Source: Desulfovibrionaceae bacterium | GTDB lineage: Bacteria; Desulfobacterota; Desulfovibrionia; Desulfovibrionales; Desulfovibrionaceae | DNA: 64,000 nt | Assembly (NCBI GenBank): GCA_015709205.1 | Contig: JACCQO010000018.1 | Coordinates: forward strand, 1 to 64,000 | Direction: 5' to 3' | Part shown: positions 52,293 through 61,598 of the stretch, one piece after another | Layout: each line of letters begins with the position of its first letter | Position numbering within the stretch: position 1 is the stretch's first letter | Program-made: the position numbers and the translations under genes | The notes under the pieces: generated by a model | Told to the model about the DNA's origin: nothing | What the model saw: only the letters and a program-made list of their open reading frames with translations | Databases searched by the model: none

Positions 52293-55100
52293 ATGAAGGA
52301 CATCCTCCCCCTGCTGCCCAAGCCGAGCCACTACCTCGGCAGCGAGGTCGGCGCGGTGCACAAGGACCCGGCCACGGTCCGCGCCCGCGTGGCCCTGGCC
52401 TTTCCCGACCTCTACGAGGTGGGCATGTCCTACATGGGCCACCCCATCCTCTACGACCAGGTCAACCGGCGCGACGGCCTGGCCGCCGAGCGCGTCTACG
52501 CCCCGACCGTGGAGGCCGCCGCCGTGCTGCGCGAGCTCGGCGCGCCCCTGACCACCCTGGAGTCCGGCACGCCGCTCTCCGAGGTGGACGTGCTGGCCTT
52601 CAGCCTCACGCACGAGCTCTGCTACACCAACGTGCTCTACATGCTCGACCTGGGCGGCGTGCCCCTGCGCGCGGCCGAACGCGCCGAGCGCGACCCCCTG
52701 GTCATCGCGGGCGGCGGCTGCGCGTTCAACGCCGAGCCCATGGCCCCGTTCTTCGACTGCATGGTCCTGGGCGACGGCGAGGAGATTCTGCCGGAGATCG
52801 CCGAACAGGTGGCCGAAACGCGCGCGGCCGGGCTTTCGCGGCGCGAGCTGCTGCTCGCGCTCAAGGACGCGCCCGGGGTCTACGTGCCCGCGTTCTTCCA
52901 GGCCCCGGGCGAAAGCGGCGCCCCGACCATGGACCGCTCGGAAGGGCTGGCGCCCCTGGTCGAAGGCTACGGCCACGTGGAAAAACACGTGCTGCCGGAC
53001 CTGGACGGCGCGGGCTTTCCCCTGACCCAGCCCCTGGCCTTCGGCGCGGTGCACGACCGGCTCACCGTGGAGATCGCGCGCGGCTGCACGCGCGGCTGCC
53101 GCTTCTGCCAGGCGGGCATGATCTACCGCCCGGTGCGCGAGCGCAACCTGGACGACCTGGAGCGGATCATCACCGACGGACTGCGCGCCACGGGGTACGG
53201 AGAGGTCTCCTTCCTGTCCCTGTCCACGGGGGACTTCTCGGCCCTGAGCGGGCTCTTCGAGCGGACCATCGCCCGCTGCCGCGACGAGCAGGTGGCCATC
53301 TCCCTGCCCTCGCTGCGCGTGGGCTCGGTGAGCGAGGAGATCACCCGGGCAATCGCCGGACTGCGGCGCACGGGCGCGACCCTGGCCCCGGAGGCGGGCA
53401 GCCAGCGGCTGCGCGACGTGATCAACAAGGGCGTGACCGAGGAGGAACTGCTCGACCACGTGCGCACGCTCTTCGACAACGGCTGGCAGTCCGTGAAGCT
53501 CTACTTCATGATCGGCCTGCCCACGGAGACGCGCGCGGACCTGGACGCCATCCTGGAGCTCTGCCGCAAGGTGGAGGACGTGGGCCACAAGGCGCGCCGC
53601 TTGCAGGTCTCGGCGGCCATCTCGCCCTTCGTGCCCAAGCCGCACACGCCCTTCCAGTGGGAGCGGCAGATCGGGCTGGAGGAGATCCACGAGCGCATCG
53701 AGCACCTGCGGACCATCTTCCGGCCGTTCCGGCGGCTGCGCCTGAAGTGGCACCTGCCGCGCATGAGCTATCTGGAGGGCGTGTTTTCGCGCGGGGACCG
53801 GTCTCTCGCGCGGGTGATCGAGCGGGCCTACGCCAAGGGCGCGCTGTTCTCCTCCTGGAACGACCACCTCGACCTCGACGCCTGGCTCGCGGCCCTGGCC
53901 GAGTGCGGCCAGGACGCGGACCGCTGGCTGGCGGCGCGCGATCCCGAGGGCCCGCTGCCCTGGGACCACCTTTCCTGCGGCGTGTCGCGCCGCTTCCTGC
54001 TCGCCGAGCGCAAGCGCGCCCTGGCGGAGCAGATCACCGAGGACTGCCGCTACGGCGCGTGCCGCGTGTGCGGCGTGTGCAACACGGGCGGCCGCCCCAG
54101 CGAGCTGGCCGCCCAGGCCGGTGCGGCCATCGGCCACGTGCTCAACCGTGCCGAGCGGGACCAGGAGGCCTCGCAGGCCCCGCAGGCCTCGCAGGCCCCG
54201 CAGGCCTCGCAGGCCCCGCAGGCCTCGCAGGCCCCGCGGGCCGCAGCGCAGCAGCAGGCGCAATCCGCGGTTCCGGCCGAGAGTCCGGAGGCTCCCGCGC
54301 CGCAGGCGGGCCAGGCGGCCCCGGCGGCCACGGCGGCCCCGGACAAGCCGCAGTTGCCCGAGCACCTGGTGCGCAAGGCCGCGCACCTGCGGATCTGGTA
54401 CGCCAAGACCGGCCCGGCGGCCTTCCTCAGCCAGCTCGAACTGCAGGACGTCTTCGAGCGCGCCATGCGCCGGGCGCGGCTGCCCATCGCCTTTTCCCAG
54501 GGCTACCACCCCCTGCCCCTGCTCTCCTTCGGCCGGGCCCTGCCCGTGGCCGTGTCCAGCCGGGCCGAATACATGGACGTCTACCTGCACGAGGACGTGC
54601 CCGCGGCCGAGGTCGCGGCCCTGCTCGGCGGCCAGTTGCCGCCCGGGCTGGCCGTGGACCGCGTGGAGGAGCTGACCCTTTCCAAGCGCCAGACCCAGCC
54701 CGTGGCCGAACGGTTCGAGCTGCGTGCCGCACCGTCCGCCGACTTCGCGCCCATGGCCGAAACGCTGCGCGCCTTTGCCGCCGAGGAGGCGCACCCCTGG
54801 ACGCGCACCACGCGCAAGGGCGAGCGCACCGAGGACGCCCGCGCGTTCTTCCGCGACCTCGCGGTCGGGCCGCATGCGGCATGCTTCGAGCTGGACTGGT
54901 CGAAAAAATACGTCAGCCCCCTGGCCCTGGTCTGCGAGGCCCTGGGGGGCGTCACGCCCGAACGCTTTCTCCTGCTCAAGACCGGAGCCGTGTTCGCCGA
55001 GGGGGCCGACGGCCCCGGCCGTCCCAACGGCGCAGCCGAGACGGACGGAACGGACGGCGCGCCGGACTCCGTGCCGGACGGCGCGGCAAAAGCCCGCTGA
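52293..55100 (+). CDS. Radical SAM protein with B12-binding-like domain and C-terminal DUF2344 (TIGR03960/TIGR03936)
   Basis: A 935-residue fusion. The N-terminal third (about 1-250) has a B12-binding-like Rossmann fold with AFSLTHELCYTN and GGGCAFNAEPMAPF. The radical SAM core has the [4Fe-4S] motif CTRGCRFC near residue 265. A Cys-rich segment (CRYGACRVCGVC) and an Ala/Gln/Pro linker follow, then the DUF2344 domain (about 690-935) starting LRIWYAKTGPAAFLSQLELQDVFERA. The reaction is unknown; a tRNA or rRNA modification role is often supposed. The start codon follows a terminator with no ribosome binding site, so an alternative start or leaderless translation is possible. Confidence 0.9.
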   Translation: MKDILPLLPKPSHYLGSEVGAVHKDPATVRARVALAFPDLYEVGMSYMGHPILYDQVNRRDGLAAERVYAPTVEAAAVLRELGAPLTTLESGTPLSEVDVLAFSLTHELCYTNVLYMLDLGGVPLRAAERAERDPLVIAGGGCAFNAEPMAPFFDCMVLGDGEEILPEIAEQVAETRAAGLSRRELLLALKDAPGVYVPAFFQAPGESGAPTMDRSEGLAPLVEGYGHVEKHVLPDLDGAGFPLTQPLAFGAVHDRLTVEIARGCTRGCRFCQAGMIYRPVRERNLDDLERIITDGLRATGYGEVSFLSLSTGDFSALSGLFERTIARCRDEQVAISLPSLRVGSVSEEITRAIAGLRRTGATLAPEAGSQRLRDVINKGVTEEELLDHVRTLFDNGWQSVKLYFMIGLPTETRADLDAILELCRKVEDVGHKARRLQVSAAISPFVPKPHTPFQWERQIGLEEIHERIEHLRTIFRPFRRLRLKWHLPRMSYLEGVFSRGDRSLARVIERAYAKGALFSSWNDHLDLDAWLAALAECGQDADRWLAARDPEGPLPWDHLSCGVSRRFLLAERKRALAEQITEDCRYGACRVCGVCNTGGRPSELAAQAGAAIGHVLNRAERDQEASQAPQASQAPQASQAPQASQAPRAAAQQQAQSAVPAESPEAPAPQAGQAAPAATAAPDKPQLPEHLVRKAAHLRIWYAKTGPAAFLSQLELQDVFERAMRRARLPIAFSQGYHPLPLLSFGRALPVAVSSRAEYMDVYLHEDVPAAEVAALLGGQLPPGLAVDRVEELTLSKRQTQPVAERFELRAAPSADFAPMAETLRAFAAEEAHPWTRTTRKGERTEDARAFFRDLAVGPHAACFELDWSKKYVSPLALVCEALGGVTPERFLLLKTGAVFAEGADGPGRPNGAAETDGTDGAPDSVPDGAAKAR
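54168..54239 (+). repeat. 18-bp tandem repeat (4 copies) in the radical SAM linker
   Basis: Four contiguous 18-bp units (GCCTCGCAGGCCCCGCAG) at 54168, 54186, 54204 and 54222 encode ASQAPQ hexapeptides between the radical SAM core and DUF2344. Near-identity marks a recent expansion of a flexible linker. Confidence 0.9.
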
Positions 55101-55258
55101 CCGGCGGCCCCGGCCCGCTCTCCGCCGCCCCGCGGCCCGCGCCTCCCAGCCATCCCCCGGTGCCCCCGGGGGCCTCCCGGGTTTGCCTTTGTCCGGAAAT
55201 CGGCTACCATGCCTCCGTTCCCCAGGTGTCCGCAACCGAACCACAGGCCGTCCCGGAC

Positions 55259-56122
55259 GTGAACAGAAGACGCTTCCTCGCCACCTGCGCCTGCGCCGCC
55301 GCCTCGACCGTCCTGGGCCCGGTGCTGGCTCCTGCCGACGCCGCCGCCGGGCTGGCGCTCTTTCTCGCCCCCCAGCCGGGACTGTGCGACGGGCACATCC
55401 GCGATTATCTTGAAAAGATGCACCATTTCGACGAGCGCCACGCGGACGACGTGTACCTGGCGGACGCGGACCGGCCGGTGTTCGCCTCCGCCCTGCGGCG
55501 GCTGCAGCGGCTGCAGCGCGTGGTCGGCTTCGGCAACTTCTATCTCATCGGGTTCGACGAGGCCGTGCGCTTCGCCGAGCGCAGCGCCGCGGTGGAGCCC
55601 TTCACGCGCCGCGAGCTGGACTTCATGGACCGCGTCTTCCACGAGGACGCCGCGCGCTACGGCTTCTACGGCGTCAAGCCGCTCACGCAGATGACCGCGC
55701 CCATCCGCAAGGACAAGGCGGTCAAGGTTCCGGGCACAGGCAACTACCTCTACCGGGGGCGGCCGCTGGAGACCTACCGCCAGTTGCGCCGGGACGTGGG
55801 CAAGCGGGCCGTGCTGACCTCGGGCATCCGCAGCGTGATGAAACAGTTCCTGCTCTTTTTCGACAAGATCCGGGACGCCGACGGCAACCTGTCGCGGGCC
55901 TCGCGCTCCCTGGCGCCGCCGGGCTACTCCTTCCACGGCGTGGGGGACTTCGACGTGGGCCAGATCGGCTACGGCCCGGACAACTTCACGGAACGCTTCG
56001 TGTCCACCGAAGTATTCCACCGCCTCACGGACCTCGGCTACGTGAACCTTCGGTACCCAAACGGCAACCTGCTGGGCGTGCGTTTCGAGCCCTGGCACAT
56101 CAAGGTCGGCGAATCGGCATGA
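55259..56122 (+). CDS. Tat-exported M15-type D,D-carboxypeptidase-like protein
   Basis: A 287-residue protein with a twin-arginine-like start (NRRRFLATCACAAAS). The C-terminal half has SFHGVGDFD (His226, Asp232) and EPWH (His280), the zinc ligand pattern of VanY/M15B carboxypeptidases. The spacing H-x5-D is one residue shorter than the usual H-x6-D, so the fold is likely but not certain. It would trim peptidoglycan peptides in the periplasm. The GTG start at 55259 puts the twin Arg close to the N-terminus; a GTG at 55226 is possible. The stop overlaps the next gene (ATGA). Confidence 0.82.
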   Translation: MNRRRFLATCACAAASTVLGPVLAPADAAAGLALFLAPQPGLCDGHIRDYLEKMHHFDERHADDVYLADADRPVFASALRRLQRLQRVVGFGNFYLIGFDEAVRFAERSAAVEPFTRRELDFMDRVFHEDAARYGFYGVKPLTQMTAPIRKDKAVKVPGTGNYLYRGRPLETYRQLRRDVGKRAVLTSGIRSVMKQFLLFFDKIRDADGNLSRASRSLAPPGYSFHGVGDFDVGQIGYGPDNFTERFVSTEVFHRLTDLGYVNLRYPNGNLLGVRFEPWHIKVGESA

Positions 56123-57549
56123 AAAGAACCGCCCCCATCCTGCTGCTCCTGCTGGCCCTGACCTGGCCGCATCCGTCCTGGGCCAACAACCTGGACTTCA
56201 CCCTGCACAAGCTGGGCACCCCGGGCACGGGGCACACCCTGCTCATCGTGGGCGGCATCCAGGGCGACGAGCCCGGCGGGTTCAACGCCGCCTCGCTCAT
56301 CGTCTCCAACTACCGGATCACCAAAGGCTCGGTCTGGGTGGTGCCCAACCTCAACTTCATCAGCATCATCAACCGCTCCCGCGGCGTCTACGGCGACCTG
56401 AACCGCAAGTTCTCCGTGCTCGCGAACACGGACCCGGAATACGAGACCATCCGCAAGATCAAGGCCCTGATCACGGACCCGCAGATCGACGCGGTGCTCA
56501 ACCTGCACGACGGCAGCGGCTTCTTCCGGCCCGATTACGAGGACCGGATGCACTGCCCCCTGCGCTGGGGCCAGAGCGTGATCATCGACCAGGCCGCCAT
56601 CGACGGCGTGCCCTTCGGCGACTTGGCCACGCACGCCCGCCGCGCCGCGGACCACGCCAACGGTCACCTCTACGACGAGGAACACCGGGTGCACGTCAAG
56701 AACACCCACACCCGCCTGGGCGACATGGAGATGGAGAAGACGCTCACCTACTTCGCCATCAACAACGGCAAGCCCGCCTTCGGCCTGGAGGCGAGCAAGT
56801 CCTTTCCCACGAACATGCGCTCCTACTACCACCTGCGCATGGTGGAATCGTTCCTGCACGAACTGGGCATCGAGTACGAGCGCACCTTCGACCTCTCGGC
56901 CCAGGGCGTGGAGGAGGCCATCGACTCCAACGTGGCCCTGGCCTTCTACGACAACCGCATCTTCCTGGACCTGCGCAACGCGCGCAACCGGCTGCGCTTC
57001 ATCCCCTTCAAGAAGAACTCCCAGATCGCCTTCACCCCCTCCAACCCGCTCATGGCCGTCATCGGCACGCCGTCCAGCTACAGCGTGTTCTACGGCAACC
57101 GCAACGTGACCCGACTGGATCCGGAATATCTGGAGTTCGAGGACGGCCTGGACGAAGTGAACATGGTCGTGGACGGGCAACCCTGCTCGGTGCGCTTCGG
57201 CAACGTGGTCGGCGTGGGCGAGAGCTTCAAGGTCATCCCGCCCGACGGCTACCGGGCCAACGTCATCGGCTACCGGGGCCCGCGCGCGCGCAGCGACGGC
57301 AACGTGATCATCCGCTACGACGATTTTCTGCCCGACTATTCCGTGGACAAGAAGGCGCGCATCTTCCGCGTGGAGATCTACAAGCTGCGCAAGTTCGCAG
57401 GCATGGTTCTGGTGGATTTCGACGGCAAGCCCAAGTACGAGGCGTACAACACCTTCCACGGCCACGACCTGGACACGCATCTGGCCGGAACGCGAAATTC
57501 CCTGGGCCTGGAGGACGCCACGGGCGAGGACGCCAACGCCTCGCGCTGA
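56119..57549 (+). CDS. Csd4-like (M99) D,L-carboxypeptidase-like metalloprotease
   Basis: A 476-residue precursor with a signal peptide (about 1-22). The catalytic domain shows GGIQGDEPGGF (Gln48, Glu51), NLHDGSGF (His130) and FGLEAS (Glu224). These correspond, shifted by two, to the zinc ligands Gln46, Glu49, His128 and the catalytic Glu222 that I recall for Helicobacter Csd4, which has an unusual glutamine ligand. Csd4/Pgp1 remove the terminal residue of peptidoglycan tripeptides and are needed for helical shape. The gene is coupled to the M15 gene, so a wall-trimming pair is likely; a role in vibrioid cell shape is inferred. Confidence 0.88.
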   Translation: MKRTAPILLLLLALTWPHPSWANNLDFTLHKLGTPGTGHTLLIVGGIQGDEPGGFNAASLIVSNYRITKGSVWVVPNLNFISIINRSRGVYGDLNRKFSVLANTDPEYETIRKIKALITDPQIDAVLNLHDGSGFFRPDYEDRMHCPLRWGQSVIIDQAAIDGVPFGDLATHARRAADHANGHLYDEEHRVHVKNTHTRLGDMEMEKTLTYFAINNGKPAFGLEASKSFPTNMRSYYHLRMVESFLHELGIEYERTFDLSAQGVEEAIDSNVALAFYDNRIFLDLRNARNRLRFIPFKKNSQIAFTPSNPLMAVIGTPSSYSVFYGNRNVTRLDPEYLEFEDGLDEVNMVVDGQPCSVRFGNVVGVGESFKVIPPDGYRANVIGYRGPRARSDGNVIIRYDDFLPDYSVDKKARIFRVEIYKLRKFAGMVLVDFDGKPKYEAYNTFHGHDLDTHLAGTRNSLGLEDATGEDANASR

Positions 57550-57591
57550 GGCCCGCCCGGCCAGAAACCGAGCGAATCGGAGCGGCCCGGA

Positions 57592-57987
57592 TCAATCCTC
57601 GGCGGCGGAAGCGGCTTCGGGGGGCTCGGAGGCTCCGGAAGCGGAGGCGAACAGGCACTCGCTCAGGCCGCAGCGTTCCGGCGGCACGGCGTCCAGCCCT
57701 GCGCGGCGCAGGGCGTCGTCGAAGAACGGCGGACGGTTGGCGAGACACACGATGGAGGCGCCCTTGTCCGCCGCGCCGCGGTGCACGGCGCAGACCATCT
57801 GCAGGAAGGTCACGTCCACGCCTTCGGCCCCGGCAAGGTCCAGCGTCAACTCCGGAAAGCGCGCCAGCGCATCGACGAGGGCCTGCTTCACGGTCTGGCC
57901 GTTCTCGATGCCCAACTCTCCGGTCAGAAACAGGGTCCCCTTGCCGTCCGTTCCAGTGAGCGCGAAGCCGTGCAGTTCGTTGTCCAT
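57592..57987 (-). CDS. STAS-domain protein (anti-sigma factor antagonist type)
   Basis: A 131-residue cytosolic STAS domain: TLFLTGELGIENGQ strand-turn, LTLDLAGAEGVDVTFLQ where a phosphorylatable Ser is expected (here VDVTFLQ has Thr), and a short disordered acidic tail. These proteins act in partner-switching regulation of sigma factors or in chemoreceptor-like signalling. GGGGAA lies before the ATG. It is convergent with the M99 gene; its kinase partner is not visible nearby. Confidence 0.85.
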   Translation of the reverse strand: MDNELHGFALTGTDGKGTLFLTGELGIENGQTVKQALVDALARFPELTLDLAGAEGVDVTFLQMVCAVHRGAADKGASIVCLANRPPFFDDALRRAGLDAVPPERCGLSECLFASASGASEPPEAASAAED

Positions 57988-58376
57988 GCTATTCCCCGGC
58001 GCTTTCCGCCGTGGTTGGTGAAGGTGTGCGGCGCACGTCCGCCCGCGCGGCGGCGCAGTACGGCGGCGCGGTACGGCGGCGTATGCACGGAACCATACAC
58101 GCCCGACCGCATTCTGAAAATGATAACATTGCCGTTTTTCGAGCCATGGCCGATCCCACGCCCGACCCCATGCCTGGGCCTCCCGGCGCCCGGAACGCGG
58201 CCCGGCGCGCCCGGCCGGGCTCGGGGAGGGCCGTCTTCCGGGCGCCGGGGGTTTGCGGGAGCGGAGCCTTCCGGCAGCACCGGTGCCCTATACAAGGAGC
58301 CTTGAATGCTTATACTCGGCCGGTACGCCATGGACGACGAGGGGTGCGCCCCTCGCCATACGATCAAGGAGACGTC
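57988..58376. other. Intergenic region with short repeats and a palindrome
   Basis: About 390 bp between the divergent STAS and M16 genes. It holds a 13-bp repeat (GGCGGCGCAGTAC, 58049-58086, about three degenerate copies), an inverted repeat GTATG/CATAC (58081-58099) and a Shine-Dalgarno followed by an ATG at 58306 whose frame runs to 58425 over the M16 start. No gene is confidently assigned. Confidence 0.4.
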
Positions 58377-61133
58377 ATGCGTTCCGTCAAACTGCTCGCG
58401 GCCCTCGCCTGGGGGCTGCTCATGATTCCCGTCGTGGCCGGAGCCGCCGACCGGGCCCCGCAGCCGGACGCCGCGACGGTCCACGCCGCGCAGGCCGCCG
58501 CCGCGCCGACCGTCACCCGCCTGCCCAACGGGCTCACCGTGCTCATCCAGCGCGACACGCGCTTCCCCCTGGCCTCCCTGCGCCTGTACGTGGGTACGGG
58601 CAGCGCCTACGAGACCCCGAAGGAAGCGGGCATCAGCCACCTGCTCGAGCACATGGTCTTCAAGGGCACGGAGAAGCGCCCGGGCGGCGGCGCGGCCGAA
58701 GCCATCGAAAGCGTGGGCGGCTACATCAACGCGGCCACCAGCTTCGACTACACCGTGTTCATCACCGACGTGCCCGCGGCCAGCTGGTCCCTGGGCATGG
58801 ACGTGCTCCAGGACATGGCCTTCCACGCCACCGTCGAGCCCCAGGCCCTGGAGAACGAAAAAAAGGTCGTGCTCGCGGAACTGGAGCGCGGCGAGGACAA
58901 TCCGTCGGCCAAGCTGTTCAAGACCATCCAGTCCATGGTCTGGAAGGGCACGACCTACGAACGGCCGATCATCGGCTACCACGACACCGTTTCCGCGGTC
59001 ACCAGCCAGGACCTGCACGACTACGTGGCCCGGCACTACCAGCCGCAGAACGCCCTGCTCGTGGTCTGCGGCGACGTGCCCCAGGCCGACGTGCTGGCCG
59101 AGGCGCGCCGCCTGTTCGGCAACCTGCGCAACGACCGCGACCTGACCCCGCCCCTGCCCGTGACCCCGGAACGCTCCACGGGCGCGCAGGTCTCCGTGCG
59201 CCGCGGGGCCTACAACAAGGTCTACTTCTCCGCGGCCCTGCCCGCGCCCAGCTTCGTCTCCGACCGCTCCGTGCCCCTGGAGGTCCTGGCGCACGTGCTC
59301 GGCGGGGACAAGTCCTCGCGGCTGTACCGCAAGTTCAAGTACACCGAAGGGCTGGTGGACGACATCTCGGCCTCGGACATGACCCTGCAGCGCACGGGCA
59401 TGCTCTACATCGACGCCACGCTCAAGCCCGAGAACCTCGACACGTTCTGGAAGGAGCTCTGCGCCGAGCTGGCCGCCACGGACCCGGCGACCTTCACGAA
59501 CCAGGAGATCGACCGGGCCAAGCTGAATCTGGAGGATTCGCTCTTCCGCGCCAAGGAAACCCTCTCCGGGCTGGCCTCCAAGCTCGGGTTCTTCCAGTTC
59601 TTCCTGCATTCGCCTCTGGCGGAGCAGAACTACCTGACCGTCCTGCGCGGCGTGGACCGCGCCCAGCTCGCCTCCCTGGCGCGCGAGGTGCTGCGGCCCG
59701 AGAATTTGTGCGTGGCCGCCCTGCTGCCCGACGCGGCCGGGCCCTCCGCCACGGCCGAGGCCACGGCCTCCGGCGACAAGGCCGACGCCACGGCCAAGGA
59801 CGCCACGATCGATGACGCGGCCACGGCCGACGCCCTGCGCGCGGCCCTGGCCGAGCAGTGGCCCGCCAAGGCCGCCGGGACGGCCCAGGCCGCCGGGCCC
59901 GAGGCCGTGGGCGCGACCGAGACCGTGGACCTGGGCCACGGCCGCACCCTGGTGCTGCTCCCGGACACCACCCTGCCCTACACCTCGGTGGACATGACCT
60001 TCACGGGCGGCGACGCCCTGCTCACGCCCGCGCAACAGGGGCTGGCCGAACTCGCCGCGCGCCTCCTGACCCGGGGCGCGGGCGAACGCTCGGCCACCGA
60101 GATCCAGGACTTCCTCGCGGACCGCGCCTCCGCGCTGAGCGCCTCGGCCGGGCGCGAGACCTTCACGGTCTCCACCCGCTTCCCCACGCGCTTCGGCGCC
60201 GACGCCCTGGCCCTGTTCCGCGAGACCCTGAAGCGGCCCGCCTTCCCGGCCGAGGAGCTGGCCCGGGAAAAGGACAGCCAGATCGCGTCGATCCGCGCAC
60301 GCGAGGACCAGCCCCTGGGGCTGGCCTTCCGCAACCTCTTCCCCTTCCTCTACAGGAAATCGAGCTACGCCTACTTCCACCGCGGCGATCCGGACGCGCT
60401 GGCGGGCTTTACGCAGCGCCAAGTGCGCGACTTCTGGCGTGCGCAGCAGACCCAGCCCTGGGTCATGGCCGTGTGCGGCGACTTCGACCGCGACGCGATC
60501 CTGACCCTGGCGCGCGGCCTGGCCGCCGAAGGCGACGGCGTGGCCAAGGCCGCCGTGCCCGCCGCGCCCGCGTGGTCCGCGCAGCACGAGAAATCCCTGG
60601 TGCTCAAGGACCGCAACCAGACGCACCTGCTGATGATCTTCCCGGCCGTGGGCCAGAACGACGCGGACACGCCGGGCCTGGAACTGCTGCGCACGATCCT
60701 GGCGGGCCAGGGCGGCCTGCTCTTCCGCGACCTGCGCGACGGCCAGGGCCTCGGCTACACGGTCACGGCCCTGCTCTGGCAGGGGCGCTCCGCCGGGCTG
60801 GCGGCCTTCTACATAGGCACCTATCCGGAGAAGGAACAGCAGGCCCTGGCGGGCTTCCGCGAGGCGGCGCGCCGCCTGGCGGCCGAGCCGCTCTCCGGGG
60901 ACGACATCCAGCGGGGCATCAACACCCTGGTGGGCGACTACTACCGCGACCACCAGTCCCTGGCCTCGCGCAGCGGCGAGGCCGCCAACCTGCTGGCGCG
61001 CGGCTTCCCCCTGGACTGGCACAAGGATCTGCTGGCCAAGGTGCGCACCCTGACGCCCAAGGACCTGCAGCGCCTGGCGGCCAAGTACTTCAACCCCGAC
61101 AAGGCCTACATCCTCCGGGTGGCGCCCCGCTAG
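58377..61133 (+). CDS. M16-family zinc metallopeptidase, two-domain, exported
   Basis: A 918-residue precursor with a signal peptide (about 1-23). The N-terminal half has the inverted zinc motif HLLEH (His88, Glu91, His92) and the third ligand Glu168 in AELERGED, so this half is catalytic. The C-terminal half (about 525-918) repeats the fold without the HxxEH motif, as in pitrilysin-type pairs. A low-complexity Ala/Asp linker (about 460-510) joins them. It probably degrades short peptides in the periplasm. AAGGAG lies seven bases before the ATG, and a terminator follows. Confidence 0.93.
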   Translation: MRSVKLLAALAWGLLMIPVVAGAADRAPQPDAATVHAAQAAAAPTVTRLPNGLTVLIQRDTRFPLASLRLYVGTGSAYETPKEAGISHLLEHMVFKGTEKRPGGGAAEAIESVGGYINAATSFDYTVFITDVPAASWSLGMDVLQDMAFHATVEPQALENEKKVVLAELERGEDNPSAKLFKTIQSMVWKGTTYERPIIGYHDTVSAVTSQDLHDYVARHYQPQNALLVVCGDVPQADVLAEARRLFGNLRNDRDLTPPLPVTPERSTGAQVSVRRGAYNKVYFSAALPAPSFVSDRSVPLEVLAHVLGGDKSSRLYRKFKYTEGLVDDISASDMTLQRTGMLYIDATLKPENLDTFWKELCAELAATDPATFTNQEIDRAKLNLEDSLFRAKETLSGLASKLGFFQFFLHSPLAEQNYLTVLRGVDRAQLASLAREVLRPENLCVAALLPDAAGPSATAEATASGDKADATAKDATIDDAATADALRAALAEQWPAKAAGTAQAAGPEAVGATETVDLGHGRTLVLLPDTTLPYTSVDMTFTGGDALLTPAQQGLAELAARLLTRGAGERSATEIQDFLADRASALSASAGRETFTVSTRFPTRFGADALALFRETLKRPAFPAEELAREKDSQIASIRAREDQPLGLAFRNLFPFLYRKSSYAYFHRGDPDALAGFTQRQVRDFWRAQQTQPWVMAVCGDFDRDAILTLARGLAAEGDGVAKAAVPAAPAWSAQHEKSLVLKDRNQTHLLMIFPAVGQNDADTPGLELLRTILAGQGGLLFRDLRDGQGLGYTVTALLWQGRSAGLAAFYIGTYPEKEQQALAGFREAARRLAAEPLSGDDIQRGINTLVGDYYRDHQSLASRSGEAANLLARGFPLDWHKDLLAKVRTLTPKDLQRLAAKYFNPDKAYILRVAPR

Positions 61134-61156
61134 CGCCATCCGTCCACGGCATCGAC

Positions 61157-61186
61157 AAAAAGGGAGGCGCAAGCCTCCCTTTTTTT
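61157..61186 (+). terminator. Intrinsic terminator of the M16 gene
   Basis: A 12-bp stem AAAAAGGGAGGC/GCCTCCCTTTTT closed by a GCAA tetraloop and followed by two more T, 24 bp past the stop codon. Confidence 0.93.
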
Positions 61187-61478
61187 ACGATCAACAATGC
61201 GACCGCACCCGTTTCGGCAGCAATGCTGCTGCACCCGTTTCGCGGTAGTCGTGTTCCCCGACGGCTTCCCGGCTTTCCCCCGCCCGCGCTCGACGATCGC
61301 ACTCGCCGCATCCCCCTCCTCTTTCCCCTTCCCCCCAGGGCGCATCCGCCGCCAAGCGGCGGCAGCCCGGCACGCCCGCACCTCCCTCCACCTTTCCCGA
61401 ACTCCCCGCGCCCGCACCACCCCCGTCCGGCATCCACGCGTCCGCGACAATCCCCTCCGCCCTCATCCAACGAAAAGT

Positions 61479-61575
61479 TTCTGGGGGTGGAGAGGGGTGG
61501 AGGGGGGGCCGGGCCCTCTTTACAAAGAGGGCCCGGCCCCCCCCGCCTCCCCCCGGCTCTTCTCTCTCCAGCCTG
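61479..61575 (-). repeat. Dispersed hairpin element (copy 3)
   Basis: A perfect 19-bp stem (61502-61520 with 61525-61543, loop TACA) of the form GGGGGGGCCGGGCCCTCTT. Read on the minus strand, its right flank (CCCCTCTCCACCCCCAG, then AAACTTTT) matches the 29.5-kb copy. Read on the plus strand, its flank (CCTCCCCCCGGCTCTTC) matches the copy at the window start. The remaining gap to 61598 holds no gene; a repeated GCACCCGTTTCG flanks a small hairpin at 61205-61243. Confidence 0.8.
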
Positions 61576-61598
61576 AGCGGGCCCTTCCATTTACGGCC

